Origin: Zymomonas mobilis
GTDB taxonomy: Bacteria; Pseudomonadota; Alphaproteobacteria; Sphingomonadales; Sphingomonadaceae
Reading direction: 5' to 3'
Assembly: GCF_006715975.1 (NCBI RefSeq)
Contig: NZ_VFOF01000001.1
Span: 1,250,001 to 1,314,000, forward strand
DNA: 64,000 nucleotides
The first letter of the stretch is position 1; the number at the start of each line of letters is the position of its first letter. The notes beneath the pieces are model-generated. The model was not told the origin of the DNA and searched no databases. It was given only the letters and a program-made list of their open reading frames with translations. Shown piece by piece: positions 8,682 to 17,738 of this stretch. The translations under genes were made by a program, and so were the position numbers.

Positions 8682-9347
8682 TTACCGGCTGGTCGGGCGA
8701 CGAGCGGCCGGAGGAACAGAAGCATTAGAAGCAGGTGTAGCAGAACGAGCAGCCGGTGCGGCTGCATCATTCTGAGCGTTCTGACGTTCGGAAGCCGGAA
8801 CCCAGTTGGCGGGCGGCGTGATAGAAACGGTCGTGATACGACGGTTCAGATCAGCGGCCACGTCTGACGTAATATCAGCAGACGGATCGGCCAGAATAGC
8901 ACTCTGCGGGTTAAGAACCAGATTGACCTTACGCAGAGTCATCACGCTACGCACAGATTCTTCCATATGGTCAGTAACCTGTTCTTCGGCATAGGTATTC
9001 GGACGAATGAACGGCATACCAAGCGTCATTAATTCACGCTGTGCGGCCTGCTGTTTTGCCTGAAAAGCGTTAACTTTCGGCTGCATAAGCGCCATTGAAG
9101 TGCCGCTTTTTTGTAGCTTCATGAGCTCATCACGCATCTGTGATAATTCGGTTTCCAGCGCAACACGACGATTATTATAAGCGTCAATCTGCGTACGATA
9201 GGTTGCCTGAATTTGGGTCTGAGCCTGTTTCAGAGCCGATGACTGCGTCAGAACACCCTGAAGATCTACAACAGCAGCGGATTGCGCCAAGACCGGGGTG
9301 GCTGTTACGGCAGCGATAAGGGCTGCACCGGCAAATAATTTCTTCAT
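8682..9347 (-). CDS. skp: OmpH/Skp-family periplasmic chaperone
   Basis: Periplasmic holdase that keeps unfolded outer-membrane proteins soluble on the way to BamA. A signal peptide occupies residues 1-21 ([21 protein letters not shown], cut before Gln22). Residues 24-60 form the beta-core strand with VVDLQGVL, and about 60-110 is the long charged coiled-coil arm rich in Gln/Glu/Arg. A low-complexity Ala/Pro/Ser tail ends the 221-residue protein, which is longer than E. coli Skp. The start ATG overlaps the bamA stop by one base (TAATG), indicating translational coupling with its functional partner. Confidence 0.85.
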   Translation of the reverse strand: MKKLFAGAALIAAVTATPVLAQSAAVVDLQGVLTQSSALKQAQTQIQATYRTQIDAYNNRRVALETELSQMRDELMKLQKSGTSMALMQPKVNAFQAKQQAAQRELMTLGMPFIRPNTYAEEQVTDHMEESVRSVMTLRKVNLVLNPQSAILADPSADITSDVAADLNRRITTVSITPPANWVPASERQNAQNDAAAPAARSATPASNASVPPAARRPTSR

Positions 9348-12300
9348 TAAAATGCTGTCCCTACGTTGAAGGTTACAAGTTTTTTATCATCACCAGGCTG
9401 ACTGACAATAGCTTTAGCAATATCAATCCGGAAAGGACCAAATGGCGAATTCCAGTTCACACCAAAACCAACCGAAATACGAGGTTTCCAAGTATCCCCT
9501 AAGAAATATTCTTTGATGGGTGAAACAGAAGTCGTAACTGGGGTATTTCCTGTAGCACTAGTTGTATAGTTACCGCTGCTATCTGTATAGAGGGCTTGTC
9601 CCTTGGAATTGGTCACCTGACGTGCCGTTACAGCACATTGACCTTGGGCTTTCCCTGATGAACCGCAACTATCAATCAAAGCCGGTTTCGGCACGCCCCA
9701 GACAGAACCGATATCAGCAAAAATGGACGGTCTCAGCCCCATTTCACGGGCGCCTGCACCCATTGGGATTTCCAATTCGGCATGACCCAAATATTCTTTG
9801 GTACCACCGAGTGAGTCATCGGAAGATTCACCACCAAGGCTGGCATTGCCGCTATCATCAAAAGAATAATAATGACGGGTCACACGAGGCCCGACACCAC
9901 GGAAGTTAAACCCGCGGAACTGTGGTTGCCCCAAGAAGAAACGGTCAATCAAACGGACATTGCCATCATAGCCCCAGATATATCCGGCTTCACCACGCAG
10001 TGAGAAGACGAACCCTCTGGTCAAATTCCAGTATTTAGCCGCTTCGATCCGAGTTTTCAGATAATGCACCGTTCCACCAAGACCAGCAAAATCCTGACTG
10101 AAAGTGAACCGGGCACCGGAGGTCGGATGCATAATATTGTTCAGGCTGTTATAGGCGATAGAATAGCCCAAGGTCGAGTTAACCCATGACCCCAAAGCTT
10201 CGCACAAATAACGTCCAGCCAATAACGGGTCGCATTGGCCGTTTGTATAATAACTGCTTTTGCTGATCTTCACCGTTTCATAGCTGATACTGTAGCGCAA
10301 AAGCAGGTTTAAATATTCGGTAATAGGAATACCGGCGCGCAACTGAAGACCGGTAGAAGCCTGTCGATAGGTCGTATTACGATCCGTACCGTTCATGTAG
10401 TTAAAGGCGTTATAATCGTTCCGGAAAATATCGCCACCAAAGGCGATCGCATGATCAAACAGATAAGGTTCTGTAAAACCAAGATCGACTGATTTGGAAT
10501 AATAAGACCAGTTAGCCGAAGCGCGGACGCTCTGGCCTTTACCCATGAAGTTGTTCTGTTGGATAGAAATATCCAGAAGAATACGTTCAAGGCTGGAGTA
10601 ACCAGCGGAAACAGAGAGCTGCCCTGTCGATTTTTCTTGAAGATTGGTATCAAGAATCAAGCGATCTGGCGTTGATCCCGGCCGCTGGGTGATTTCAAGC
10701 TTATCCTGAAAGAAGCCCAAAGACTGCACGCGATCGCGAGAGCGTTTAACCCGCAACAGGTTGAACACGTCACCTTCGGCCAAACGGAATTCACGACGGA
10801 TCACTTTATCGCGGGTCGTGGTGTTACCGCTGATATCAACCCGTTCGATATATTGGCGTGGGGCTTCTGCGATGCGGAATTCGATACCCATCGTCAGATT
10901 GTCTTTATCCGGTGTGAAATTCGGATTCACATCCGGCGTATAGCCCATAAGACCAGCCGCCTCGGTCAAGGTATCAATCGTATCTTCAACCTGTTTGGCG
11001 TTATACCACTGGCCTTTTTTGATTTTCACCAAGGATTTGAAGTTGTCGGCCTTCACATCACGAATTTGGGAATCCAGCGAAACATCACCAAATTTGTAAC
11101 GGTCACCTTCTTCAACGACATAGGTAATGATGAAGTCGCGGCGATCAGGCGTTAATTCTGCGATAGCGGAAACAACGCGGAAATCGGCATAACCATTAAC
11201 CAGATAGAATTGCCGTAATTTCTGTTGGTCATAGGCCAATTTATCGGGATCGTAGCTGGCGCCAGAACTCATAAAGCGCCAGAGACGGGACTGTTTCGTC
11301 GCCATAACTTTTCTAAGCTGGGCATCAGAAAACTGTTTATTCCCGATCACGTTGATCTGGCGGACTTTTGATTTTGGCCCTTCTGTGATTTCGAACACGA
11401 TATCGACGCGATTTTGTTCCAGCCGAACCATCTTCGGTTCAACGGTAGCGGCAAAGCGCCCTTGCCGTCGATAGAGTTCGATGATGCGGGAGACATCAGC
11501 ACGTACCGCATCACGGGTAAAAATCTGTCTTGGGGATAATTTGATTTCAGGCCGAATTTTATCTTCTTTAAGGCGCTTATTACCTTCAAGAACAATACGG
11601 TTGATAATCGGGTTTTCGTGGATTTGAAGGGTCAGACTACCCGGGTTATTCGGATTGTCTTCGATAACAACATCAGAAAACAGCTGCGTCGCATATAAAT
11701 CCTGAATAGCGGTATCCAACACTTCAGAATTATAACGCAGCCCGGCCTTCAGCTTGGTATAGGAGAGCACCGTATCCGGTTCGAGACGTTCTGTCCCGAC
11801 AACCGCAAGCGATTTAATCGTGCCTTCAAAGGGCTTCGCAACAACCGGCGTGGCCGCTGGTTCAGGCGTTTCCGGTTCCGCTTCTGCGGCGGCTTGAGCT
11901 GCGCTATCCTGCTGGGTTGACTGCGCCGCTGCCGTATTGGCAGCGGGTGCATCAGCAGGTGTTTTAGATTCTGCACCACCGGTATCGGCAGTTGCCGCGG
12001 CGTTATTAGCATCTGTTGTCGTTGCGGCTGGCGTTTCCGGATTAGCCGCGCCAGAAGCATCGCCTGCCGGTGCATCAGTATTTGTCTTGGAAACGGCTTT
12101 TTCAGCATCCGAAGCTGCATTATTTGCAGTCGATGCGGCGCTGTTGCCGGTAGCTTCGGTGATTACCGTTTTGCTGTTTTTCTTTTGATCCTTAAGCGCT
12201 TTTTTAGCCGCTTTAGAAAGTTTCGCCTCAGCTTTTTTTACCGCTTCTGTCGCATCCGTTGCCGGATTGGAAACCGTAGTAGCAGCGTCGCTAACAGTCG

Positions 12301-12529
12301 ATTGTGCTGATGTCGTTGCATCAACGGCTGGTGCCGTTTCATTATTGGTAAGATTGTTATTACTGGCCTGTTCCGTTTGGGAAGGTGCCAGATCAGAAAC
12401 TGTCTGAGCCTTTAGTGGGATCGCGGTCGTTCCCATTAAAGTGCTTAAAATGACAAAGGAAGCCAAAGGCATATTCTGCCGGCTACGCCGATTATTATGA
12501 TCAGAATTACCCAAATTGCGCGCCGTCAC
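9347..12529 (-). CDS. bamA: Outer-membrane protein assembly factor BamA with long N-terminal extension
   Basis: Central Omp85 channel of the BAM complex that inserts beta-barrel proteins into the outer membrane. Signal-like segment MPLASFVILSTLMGTTAIPLKA, preceded by a basic RRSR stretch. Then comes an unusual Ala/Thr/Asn/Glu-rich low-complexity stretch of about 190 residues (DNA 11828-12406). Five POTRA repeats follow (first begins IKSLAVVGTERLE), then the 16-strand barrel with the Omp85 lock motif QFRGFNFRGVGPR and the C-terminal strand LVTFNVGTAF. Two extracellular loops carry cysteine pairs. At about 1060 residues it is about 250 longer than a typical BamA. The longest frame begins with TTG at 12619; I prefer GTG at 12529 (AGAGG upstream, basic n-region kept). 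ATG at 12472 would lose the positive charges. Confidence 0.93.
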   Translation of the reverse strand: MTARNLGNSDHNNRRSRQNMPLASFVILSTLMGTTAIPLKAQTVSDLAPSQTEQASNNNLTNNETAPAVDATTSAQSTVSDAATTVSNPATDATEAVKKAEAKLSKAAKKALKDQKKNSKTVITEATGNSAASTANNAASDAEKAVSKTNTDAPAGDASGAANPETPAATTTDANNAAATADTGGAESKTPADAPAANTAAAQSTQQDSAAQAAAEAEPETPEPAATPVVAKPFEGTIKSLAVVGTERLEPDTVLSYTKLKAGLRYNSEVLDTAIQDLYATQLFSDVVIEDNPNNPGSLTLQIHENPIINRIVLEGNKRLKEDKIRPEIKLSPRQIFTRDAVRADVSRIIELYRRQGRFAATVEPKMVRLEQNRVDIVFEITEGPKSKVRQINVIGNKQFSDAQLRKVMATKQSRLWRFMSSGASYDPDKLAYDQQKLRQFYLVNGYADFRVVSAIAELTPDRRDFIITYVVEEGDRYKFGDVSLDSQIRDVKADNFKSLVKIKKGQWYNAKQVEDTIDTLTEAAGLMGYTPDVNPNFTPDKDNLTMGIEFRIAEAPRQYIERVDISGNTTTRDKVIRREFRLAEGDVFNLLRVKRSRDRVQSLGFFQDKLEITQRPGSTPDRLILDTNLQEKSTGQLSVSAGYSSLERILLDISIQQNNFMGKGQSVRASANWSYYSKSVDLGFTEPYLFDHAIAFGGDIFRNDYNAFNYMNGTDRNTTYRQASTGLQLRAGIPITEYLNLLLRYSISYETVKISKSSYYTNGQCDPLLAGRYLCEALGSWVNSTLGYSIAYNSLNNIMHPTSGARFTFSQDFAGLGGTVHYLKTRIEAAKYWNLTRGFVFSLRGEAGYIWGYDGNVRLIDRFFLGQPQFRGFNFRGVGPRVTRHYYSFDDSGNASLGGESSDDSLGGTKEYLGHAELEIPMGAGAREMGLRPSIFADIGSVWGVPKPALIDSCGSSGKAQGQCAVTARQVTNSKGQALYTDSSGNYTTSATGNTPVTTSVSPIKEYFLGDTWKPRISVGFGVNWNSPFGPFRIDIAKAIVSQPGDDKKLVTFNVGTAF

Positions 12530-12655
12530 CCGATTATTGCCCTCTTTCCAGAAATGACACCCGTTTTTCGGTTGTCTTCTTTTTGTGATGGAACTGCCAT
12601 CACCCCACCCCCTAAACAAACACTGATGATATTCGATTTATAAATCGATTTTATT

Positions 12656-13786
12656 TCACCCAAGTATCTGCTTTAGCCAGACGAATACTCCAAGATCATT
12701 CAAGGTTGCAAAGAACGTCAAGCTCAAAAGCAAAAATAAGCCAAAGCGAAAAGCCCATGTCTGAATTACAGGCGTAAGTGGCCGTCTTAATATGATTTCC
12801 ATTGCGTAGAACAGGAGATGCCCTCCGTCCAACATTGGAACTGGCAATAAATTGATGAACCCAAGATTAACCGAAATAGCCGCCATAAAAAGAACAAAAG
12901 GAAGAAAACCGAGTTCAGTTATCTGTCCCGACATTTTGGCTATACGAATTGGGCCACCTAATTCATCCATGGATCGACGGCCTGTAATAATTTGACCAAT
13001 ACCATCAATCTGCTCATGGAGCATCGTGCCTACGGCAGAAGTAGCGGCCATAGGAATCTCGGTCAAGGGGAGACGGACAATTACCGGAGCCCCACCCAAA
13101 ATTCCTAACAGACCTATACGACTACTATTACCAAAACGGTCTTGAAAATGCTCCGCTTTCAGATGGACTTTGACATCTATTGGTCGTCCGTCTCTGACTA
13201 ATTTTATGCGCACATCTTCATCAGGATGCATCTGAATAACGGGCTGTAGGTCGTTGAAATAATTAACTTTATAGCTGTTTACAGCTGTAATTTTATCCCC
13301 TGCCTTCAATCCAGCCATATCGGCTGAAGAATGGGGCATAACGGCGGAGACAACGGCAGGGCTTCTGGCGATACCATGCACAGAAAAAATAGCGGCAAAA
13401 AGTAAGATAGCGACAAAAATATTTGTCAGTGGACCTGCCAAAACAATCAAAAAGCGATGCCATGCTTTTTTTGCTTGAAAAGTCTTGGCTCTGTCTTCCG
13501 GAGATAAAGCCAACCATTCGCTAGAGGGTCTGCCCGAACTGGCAGGATCCATATCACCGGCAAATCGGACATAACCACCAAAAGGCAAGCAGGCGATACG
13601 CCATCTTGTCCCTTGGCGGTCTTTCCATCCAAAAATTTCTAGCCCGAAACCAATAGAAAAGACTTCTGCTTTAACCCCGAAAAAACGAGCGACAGCATAA
13701 TGTCCTAACTCATGGACAAAAACCAACGGGCCAATAACCGCGATGAAACTAACGATCGAAAACATTATCCCCGAATAAACATTCAC
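12656..13786 (-). CDS. rseP: Site-2 intramembrane zinc metalloprotease RseP
   Basis: Inner-membrane protease that cuts transmembrane anti-sigma factors and leftover signal peptides in the envelope stress response. The zinc site HELGH is at residues 25-29 in the first membrane helix. A PDZ domain spans roughly 120-210 (MPHSSADMAGLKAGDKITAVN), and the third zinc ligand motif NLLPVPMLDGGH lies at about 312-323, followed by two terminal membrane segments. Length 376, with a single PDZ as in many alphaproteobacteria (E. coli has two). GTG start overlapping the dxr stop by 4 bases (GTGA). It lies between dxr and bamA, the classical position. Confidence 0.94.
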   Translation of the reverse strand: MNVYSGIMFSIVSFIAVIGPLVFVHELGHYAVARFFGVKAEVFSIGFGLEIFGWKDRQGTRWRIACLPFGGYVRFAGDMDPASSGRPSSEWLALSPEDRAKTFQAKKAWHRFLIVLAGPLTNIFVAILLFAAIFSVHGIARSPAVVSAVMPHSSADMAGLKAGDKITAVNSYKVNYFNDLQPVIQMHPDEDVRIKLVRDGRPIDVKVHLKAEHFQDRFGNSSRIGLLGILGGAPVIVRLPLTEIPMAATSAVGTMLHEQIDGIGQIITGRRSMDELGGPIRIAKMSGQITELGFLPFVLFMAAISVNLGFINLLPVPMLDGGHLLFYAMEIILRRPLTPVIQTWAFRFGLFLLLSLTFFATLNDLGVFVWLKQILG

Positions 13787-14949
13787 GCGGGCAAACTCTC
13801 CATTAAAGCAGCGGCCTGAATCCGTGCTTCGTTGTCGATCGCAAAAACATCTTCCAAAGAAGAAGGCGTTGCAGGCGTATAGCGATCCAGTGTTTTTTCA
13901 ACAATTTTAGCGATATCAAGGAATCCGATCTTCTTATCCAGAAAAGCGGCCACGGCTATTTCATTGGCTGCATTCATAACAGCAGGACGGGGACCGCCCT
14001 CCTTGATAGCATGCATTGCCAAGGAAAGCGCTGGGAAACGCTCGTAATCGGGCGCTTCGAAATCCATCTGGCGCAGCTTGGTGAAATCCAATGATTCGGA
14101 AGGTGTTTCCATCCGCTTTGGCCAAGCCAAAGTATGACCAATCGGCGTTCTCATATCAGGGCTACCAATCTGGGCAAGAATGGAGCCATCAAGATATTCC
14201 ACCATCGAATGGATAACCGATTGCGGATGCACCAATATTTCAAATTTTTCTAAAGGAATCCGGAACAGATGATAGGCCTCTATCAGCTCCAGACCTTTAT
14301 TCATCATCGTCGCAGAATCGATCGAGATCTTGGCACCCATTGACCAGTTAGGATGCTGGACGGCGCGTTCTGGCGTTACTGTCGCCATTTCTGCAAGGGA
14401 CGTCTTCCGGAAAGGTCCACCGCTGGCCGTGATGATAATCCGGCGCACATATTCACGGTTTTCGTGAGGAAAACACTGGAAGATCGCGTTATGTTCGGAA
14501 TCTACCGGAAGAAGCGTGGTGCCATGCTTCTTAACCGCATCGATCATCAAGCTACCAGCCGAGACCAAGGATTCTTTGTTCGCCAACGCGACCGTTTTAC
14601 CTTGGCGGATAGCCGCAAGATTGGCTTTCAGACCAGCACAACCGATAATCGCAGCCATCGTCCAGTCTGCACCCATCATAGCGGCTTCGACCAAAGCATC
14701 CGCACCGGCAGAAGCTTCAATCGAACTGCCCGCCAAGGCGTCTTTCAAGTCGTTATAAAGAGAGGGATCGGCAATAACAGCCCGTTTGGCATTGGTTCTT
14801 TTCGCCGCATCAGCCAAATCTTTGACATTGCGGTTAGCCGTCAAGGCGACGACCTGATACTTATCCAAATTCCGCTCGATTAAATCCAGCGTCGAATGAC
14901 CAATGGATCCGGTCGCCCCTAAAACAGTGACTGTTCTTGGCTGACTCAT
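13783..14949 (-). CDS. dxr: 1-deoxy-D-xylulose 5-phosphate reductoisomerase
   Basis: Committed step of the MEP isoprenoid pathway: NADPH-dependent rearrangement of DXP to 2-C-methylerythritol 4-phosphate. NADPH-binding GATGSIGHSTLDLI starts at residue 10. The catalytic block is LLPVDSEHNAIFQCF with the metal ligands Asp/Glu, followed by ITASGGPF. MSMGAKISIDSATMMNKGLE-type sequence and the family C-terminal helical domain are present. Length 388. It overlaps cdsA upstream (ATGA) and rseP downstream (GTGA), so it is translationally coupled. The downstream MEP gene ispE also lies in this window at 46-47 kb. In a hopanoid-rich organism this flux is expected to be high (inference). Confidence 0.96.
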   Translation of the reverse strand: MSQPRTVTVLGATGSIGHSTLDLIERNLDKYQVVALTANRNVKDLADAAKRTNAKRAVIADPSLYNDLKDALAGSSIEASAGADALVEAAMMGADWTMAAIIGCAGLKANLAAIRQGKTVALANKESLVSAGSLMIDAVKKHGTTLLPVDSEHNAIFQCFPHENREYVRRIIITASGGPFRKTSLAEMATVTPERAVQHPNWSMGAKISIDSATMMNKGLELIEAYHLFRIPLEKFEILVHPQSVIHSMVEYLDGSILAQIGSPDMRTPIGHTLAWPKRMETPSESLDFTKLRQMDFEAPDYERFPALSLAMHAIKEGGPRPAVMNAANEIAVAAFLDKKIGFLDIAKIVEKTLDRYTPATPSSLEDVFAIDNEARIQAAALMESLPA

Positions 14950-15577
14950 AACAGAAAAGCTCCAATTTTTATTAAAATAGCCGTCAGTAAAGCAACCGGC
15001 AGCAATCCATCGACACGGTCCATAATACCGCCATGTCCAGGTAAAAGATTTCCGGAATCTTTGACATTTGCTCGTCTTTTTAACCAGCTTTCAAAGAAAT
15101 CACCGGCCTGTGCCACAACCGCCATCGGAGCGCCAATAACCTTCATCACAAAAGGCAGATGACCGAAATCAGCAATAAAATAGGCAGTTACAGCGGCAGC
15201 TATCATACCACCAATAAGGCCACTCCATGTTTTTTTCGGGCTTAATGCCGGACACAATTTAGGGCCACCGATTAAACGGCCTGAAAAGAAAGCCCCGATA
15301 TCCGTCGCTGCGGTAACCGCCACAATCCAAGTTACCAACCACAGACCGTTCGGTTGCAAGCGCAGTAAAGTCAAAGCCAATACAGGCAAAAGGGCATAAA
15401 AAAACCGGCAGTCATCCATTTGAGGGATGCTCCGGTAAGATGACGCCATTCGCGAAATATCAAGGCCGCCATAATGGCTGCAGACAACGCGAAAACATAG
15501 CCGCCTGCCCCGATAAGGCAAATGGCCACAGCCGCCAGTATAATTCCGACAATAATACGAAGTTTCAGCTCACTCAC
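14946..15577 (-). CDS. cdsA: Phosphatidate cytidylyltransferase CdsA, split by a frameshift at a run of seven T
   Basis: Makes CDP-diacylglycerol, the precursor of all phospholipids, in the inner membrane. The N-terminal part (from GTG at 15577, [11 protein letters not shown]) ends out of frame at 15371. The C-terminal part, with the diagnostic KRRANVKDSGNLLPGHGGIMDR, lies in the -1 frame. The two join without loss at a minus-strand run of seven T (15398-15404): reading the last Phe codons one base back gives ...GFF then YALLPVLALTLLR, a normal CdsA continuation. The combined protein is about 210 residues with several membrane segments. The cause could be a one-base deletion, a homopolymer sequencing error, or slippage (T-TTT-TTT is a canonical -1 heptamer). 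Overlaps uppS (GTGA) and dxr (ATGA). Because the enzyme is essential, some full-length product is expected. Confidence 0.85.
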
Positions 15578-16320
15578 AAGCCACCATAACGCCTTTCACG
15601 GCGTGCATATTCTTCTACCGCTGCTTTCAGAGCTTCACTGCCGAAGTCAGGCCATAAAGTATCTATGAACAGTAATTCGGCATAAGCGGCTTGCCATAAC
15701 AGGAAGTTAGACAAACGTTTTTCACCGGATGTTCTGATAACCAAATCAAGAGGCGGTAAATCATGTGTATATAATAAGGATTCGATCGTTCCAACGTCGA
15801 TATCCTCGGGATCGAGATCCCCTTTTCTCGCCTGCTCTGCAATCCGTTTGGTTACGTGAACCAGCTCATCTTGAGCGCCGTAATTCAAAGCAAAGACCAA
15901 AGTCAGACGGGTATTATTGGCTGTAATTTCTATTGCCTGATTCAGCAAAGAAACCAGATCTTGATCAAGGCGCGTATAATCGCCGATCACTTTCAAGCAG
16001 ATGCCGCGCTCTTTGATATTGTGCATTTCCTGCCGAAGACAAAGGCGCAGTAATCCCATGAGATCAGCGACTTCGCTGGCTGGCCTGCGCCAATTTTCGG
16101 AAGAAAATGCATATAAGGTCAGAACCTCGATACCCATTTCTGCGGCGGCTCGCACAGTTGTCTTGACCGCATCAGCGCCTTTTTTATGTCCCGCAATTCT
16201 GGGTAAATGGCGTGCGGAAGCCCAGCGCCCATTACCATCCATGATGATGGCAACGTGGCGAGGAACAAAGGATGCGGATTTATGGGATTTTGCCGCAGAA
16301 TTGGCCAGCGGGGCTATCAC
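15574..16320 (-). CDS. uppS: Isoprenyl (undecaprenyl) diphosphate synthase
   Basis: Cis-prenyltransferase that extends farnesyl diphosphate to the C55 lipid carrier of cell-wall synthesis. The diphosphate-binding MDGNGRWA sits at residues 27-34 with catalytic Asp28, followed by GHKKGADAV, the [13 protein letters not shown] motif, and [22 protein letters not shown] with the second substrate site. Length 248. GTG start overlapping the frr stop (GTGA), and its own stop overlaps the cdsA start. Standard member of the pyrH-frr-uppS-cdsA-dxr chain. Confidence 0.96.
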   Translation of the reverse strand: MIAPLANSAAKSHKSASFVPRHVAIIMDGNGRWASARHLPRIAGHKKGADAVKTTVRAAAEMGIEVLTLYAFSSENWRRPASEVADLMGLLRLCLRQEMHNIKERGICLKVIGDYTRLDQDLVSLLNQAIEITANNTRLTLVFALNYGAQDELVHVTKRIAEQARKGDLDPEDIDVGTIESLLYTHDLPPLDLVIRTSGEKRLSNFLLWQAAYAELLFIDTLWPDFGSEALKAAVEEYARRERRYGGL

Positions 16321-16874
16321 TTGCCGAGGATTTCCTTTTCTTTATGCGCAGCCAGCGCATCGACATCAGCGATCGTCTTGTCAGTCAGTTTTTGCACTTC
16401 ATTTTCAAAGCGCTTTTTCTCATCTTCGCTGATTTCGTTTTTCTTTTCATCCTGTTTGATCTGGTCATTACCATCACGACGGACATTACGGACAGCAATA
16501 CGTGCCTTTTCGGCATATTGTCCGACCAATTTTGCCAGTTCTTTACGGCGTTCTTCAGTCAAATCAGGAATAGGCAGACGAAGCATCTGGCCATCGACAA
16601 TAGGATTAAGACCTAATCCAGCCGAGCGGATAGCCTTATCTACCGAGGTGACGTTGCTTTTATCCCAGACCTGAACCGTGATCATACGAGGTTCGGGAAC
16701 AGAAACGGTTGCGACCTGATTGAGCGGCATGTTCGCGCCGTAAACATCGACGGTAACCGGATCAAGTAAACTGGTCGAAGCGCGTCCAGTTCTGAGACCG
16801 GAGAAATCACTCCTTAATGATTCCAGTGCGCCTTTCATACGCCGTTCTAAATCGGCTTTATTATAGGCTGCCAT
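16317..16874 (-). CDS. frr: Ribosome recycling factor
   Basis: Splits post-termination ribosomes together with EF-G. The 185-residue protein has the two-domain tRNA-mimic pattern: [22 protein letters not shown] at the N-terminus, then the [15 protein letters not shown] domain II. The conserved [18 protein letters not shown] follows and a long charged helix ends [13 protein letters not shown]. Its ATG overlaps the pyrH stop by one base (TAATG) and its stop overlaps uppS by four. Identity secure. Confidence 0.97.
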   Translation of the reverse strand: MAAYNKADLERRMKGALESLRSDFSGLRTGRASTSLLDPVTVDVYGANMPLNQVATVSVPEPRMITVQVWDKSNVTSVDKAIRSAGLGLNPIVDGQMLRLPIPDLTEERRKELAKLVGQYAEKARIAVRNVRRDGNDQIKQDEKKNEISEDEKKRFENEVQKLTDKTIADVDALAAHKEKEILGK

Positions 16875-17608
16875 TATTCTTCCTCGTTACATACTATCGT
16901 TGAAACACCTTCACCATCAAGAACACGGCTGAAATTGCCCTGTTCCCGAATGTTGAAGACAACGATCGGGATATTATTATCGCGACATAAAGCCGTTGCA
17001 CTGGCATCCATGACTTTCAAGTCATCGGCCAGAACACGGTTGAAAGAAACGCTGTCGTAACGTTTGGCATTGTTGACCTTTTTAGGGTCAGCATCATAGA
17101 CACCATCAACCGACGTGCCTTTGAACAAGGCATCGCATTTCATTTCAGCTGCACGCAAAGCGGCACCACTATCAGTCGTAAAAAAAGGATTGCCTGTTCC
17201 GGCGGCAAAAATAACGACCCGTCCTTTTTCCATATGCCGTTCTGCACGTCTGCGAATAAAAGGTTCACATACGGTGGGCATTGGAATAGCTGACTGCACT
17301 CGGGTATCGACACCGATACATTCAAGGGCGTTTTGAACAGCAAGAGCGTTCATAACGGTAGCTAACATGCCCATATAATCGGCACTGCTCCGCTCGATGC
17401 CGCGGGCGGTCGCAGCCAATCCCCGAAAGATATTGCCACCACCGACAACAATACAAAGCTGATATCCGGCTTCGCGGGCGGCTCGAATTTCATCGGCAAC
17501 ACGGGCGACAGTCGCCGGATCGATCCCAAACTGGCTGGGACCCATCAGCACTTCTCCCGACAATTTAAGCAGAACTCGGTTGAAGCGCAGGCGTTTATAC
17601 ACCGTCAA
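16874..17608 (-). CDS. pyrH: UMP kinase (hexameric, PyrH type)
   Basis: Amino-acid-kinase-fold enzyme that phosphorylates UMP to [14 protein letters not shown] occupies residues 13-23, followed by [10 protein letters not shown] for phosphate binding, the [20 protein letters not shown] helix, and [27 protein letters not shown] is the ATP-site loop and [17 protein letters not shown] closes the fold. Length 244. First gene of the overlapping chain to fabZ. The 130-base gap to tsf contains the tsf terminator, so a promoter for this 9-kb operon probably lies at about 17610-17680. Confidence 0.96.
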   Translation of the reverse strand: MTVYKRLRFNRVLLKLSGEVLMGPSQFGIDPATVARVADEIRAAREAGYQLCIVVGGGNIFRGLAATARGIERSSADYMGMLATVMNALAVQNALECIGVDTRVQSAIPMPTVCEPFIRRRAERHMEKGRVVIFAAGTGNPFFTTDSGAALRAAEMKCDALFKGTSVDGVYDADPKKVNNAKRYDSVSFNRVLADDLKVMDASATALCRDNNIPIVVFNIREQGNFSRVLDGEGVSTIVCNEEE

Positions 17609-17683
17609 TACCTCTCGTGACTATCGAAACAAGGTAAGCTCTACTTCTATCAGTAAATATCGCTATGCCAAGTAAAGGATTAT

Positions 17684-17724
17684 AAAAAAGGCCAACTCCC
17701 CCGATTTTTAGAGAAGTTGACCTT
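17684..17724 (-). terminator. Rho-independent terminator of rpsB-tsf
   Basis: On the minus strand AAGGTCAACT pairs with AGTTGGCCTT (one G-U pair), followed directly by six T (17684-17689 as A on the plus strand). It lies 15 bases beyond the tsf stop and separates rpsB-tsf from the pyrH operon. Confidence 0.85.
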
Positions 17725-17738
17725 GATTACGGATAAAA

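Noticed and set aside
11937-12188. Plus-strand Ala/Val/Ser-rich frame opposite the bamA extension
   Set aside because: Antisense of a low-complexity Ala/Thr/Glu segment; the repetitive composition alone keeps the frame open.
12529-12619. TTG start of bamA at 12619
   Set aside because: No ribosome site, and it adds 30 residues with Cys/Trp/His unlike a signal peptide; GTG at 12529 with AGAGG upstream is preferred, though not proven.
16001-16674. Several plus-strand frames of 110-155 residues opposite uppS and frr
   Set aside because: They lie entirely antisense to well-identified genes, lack ribosome sites and have the Ser/Arg-rich composition of shadow frames.
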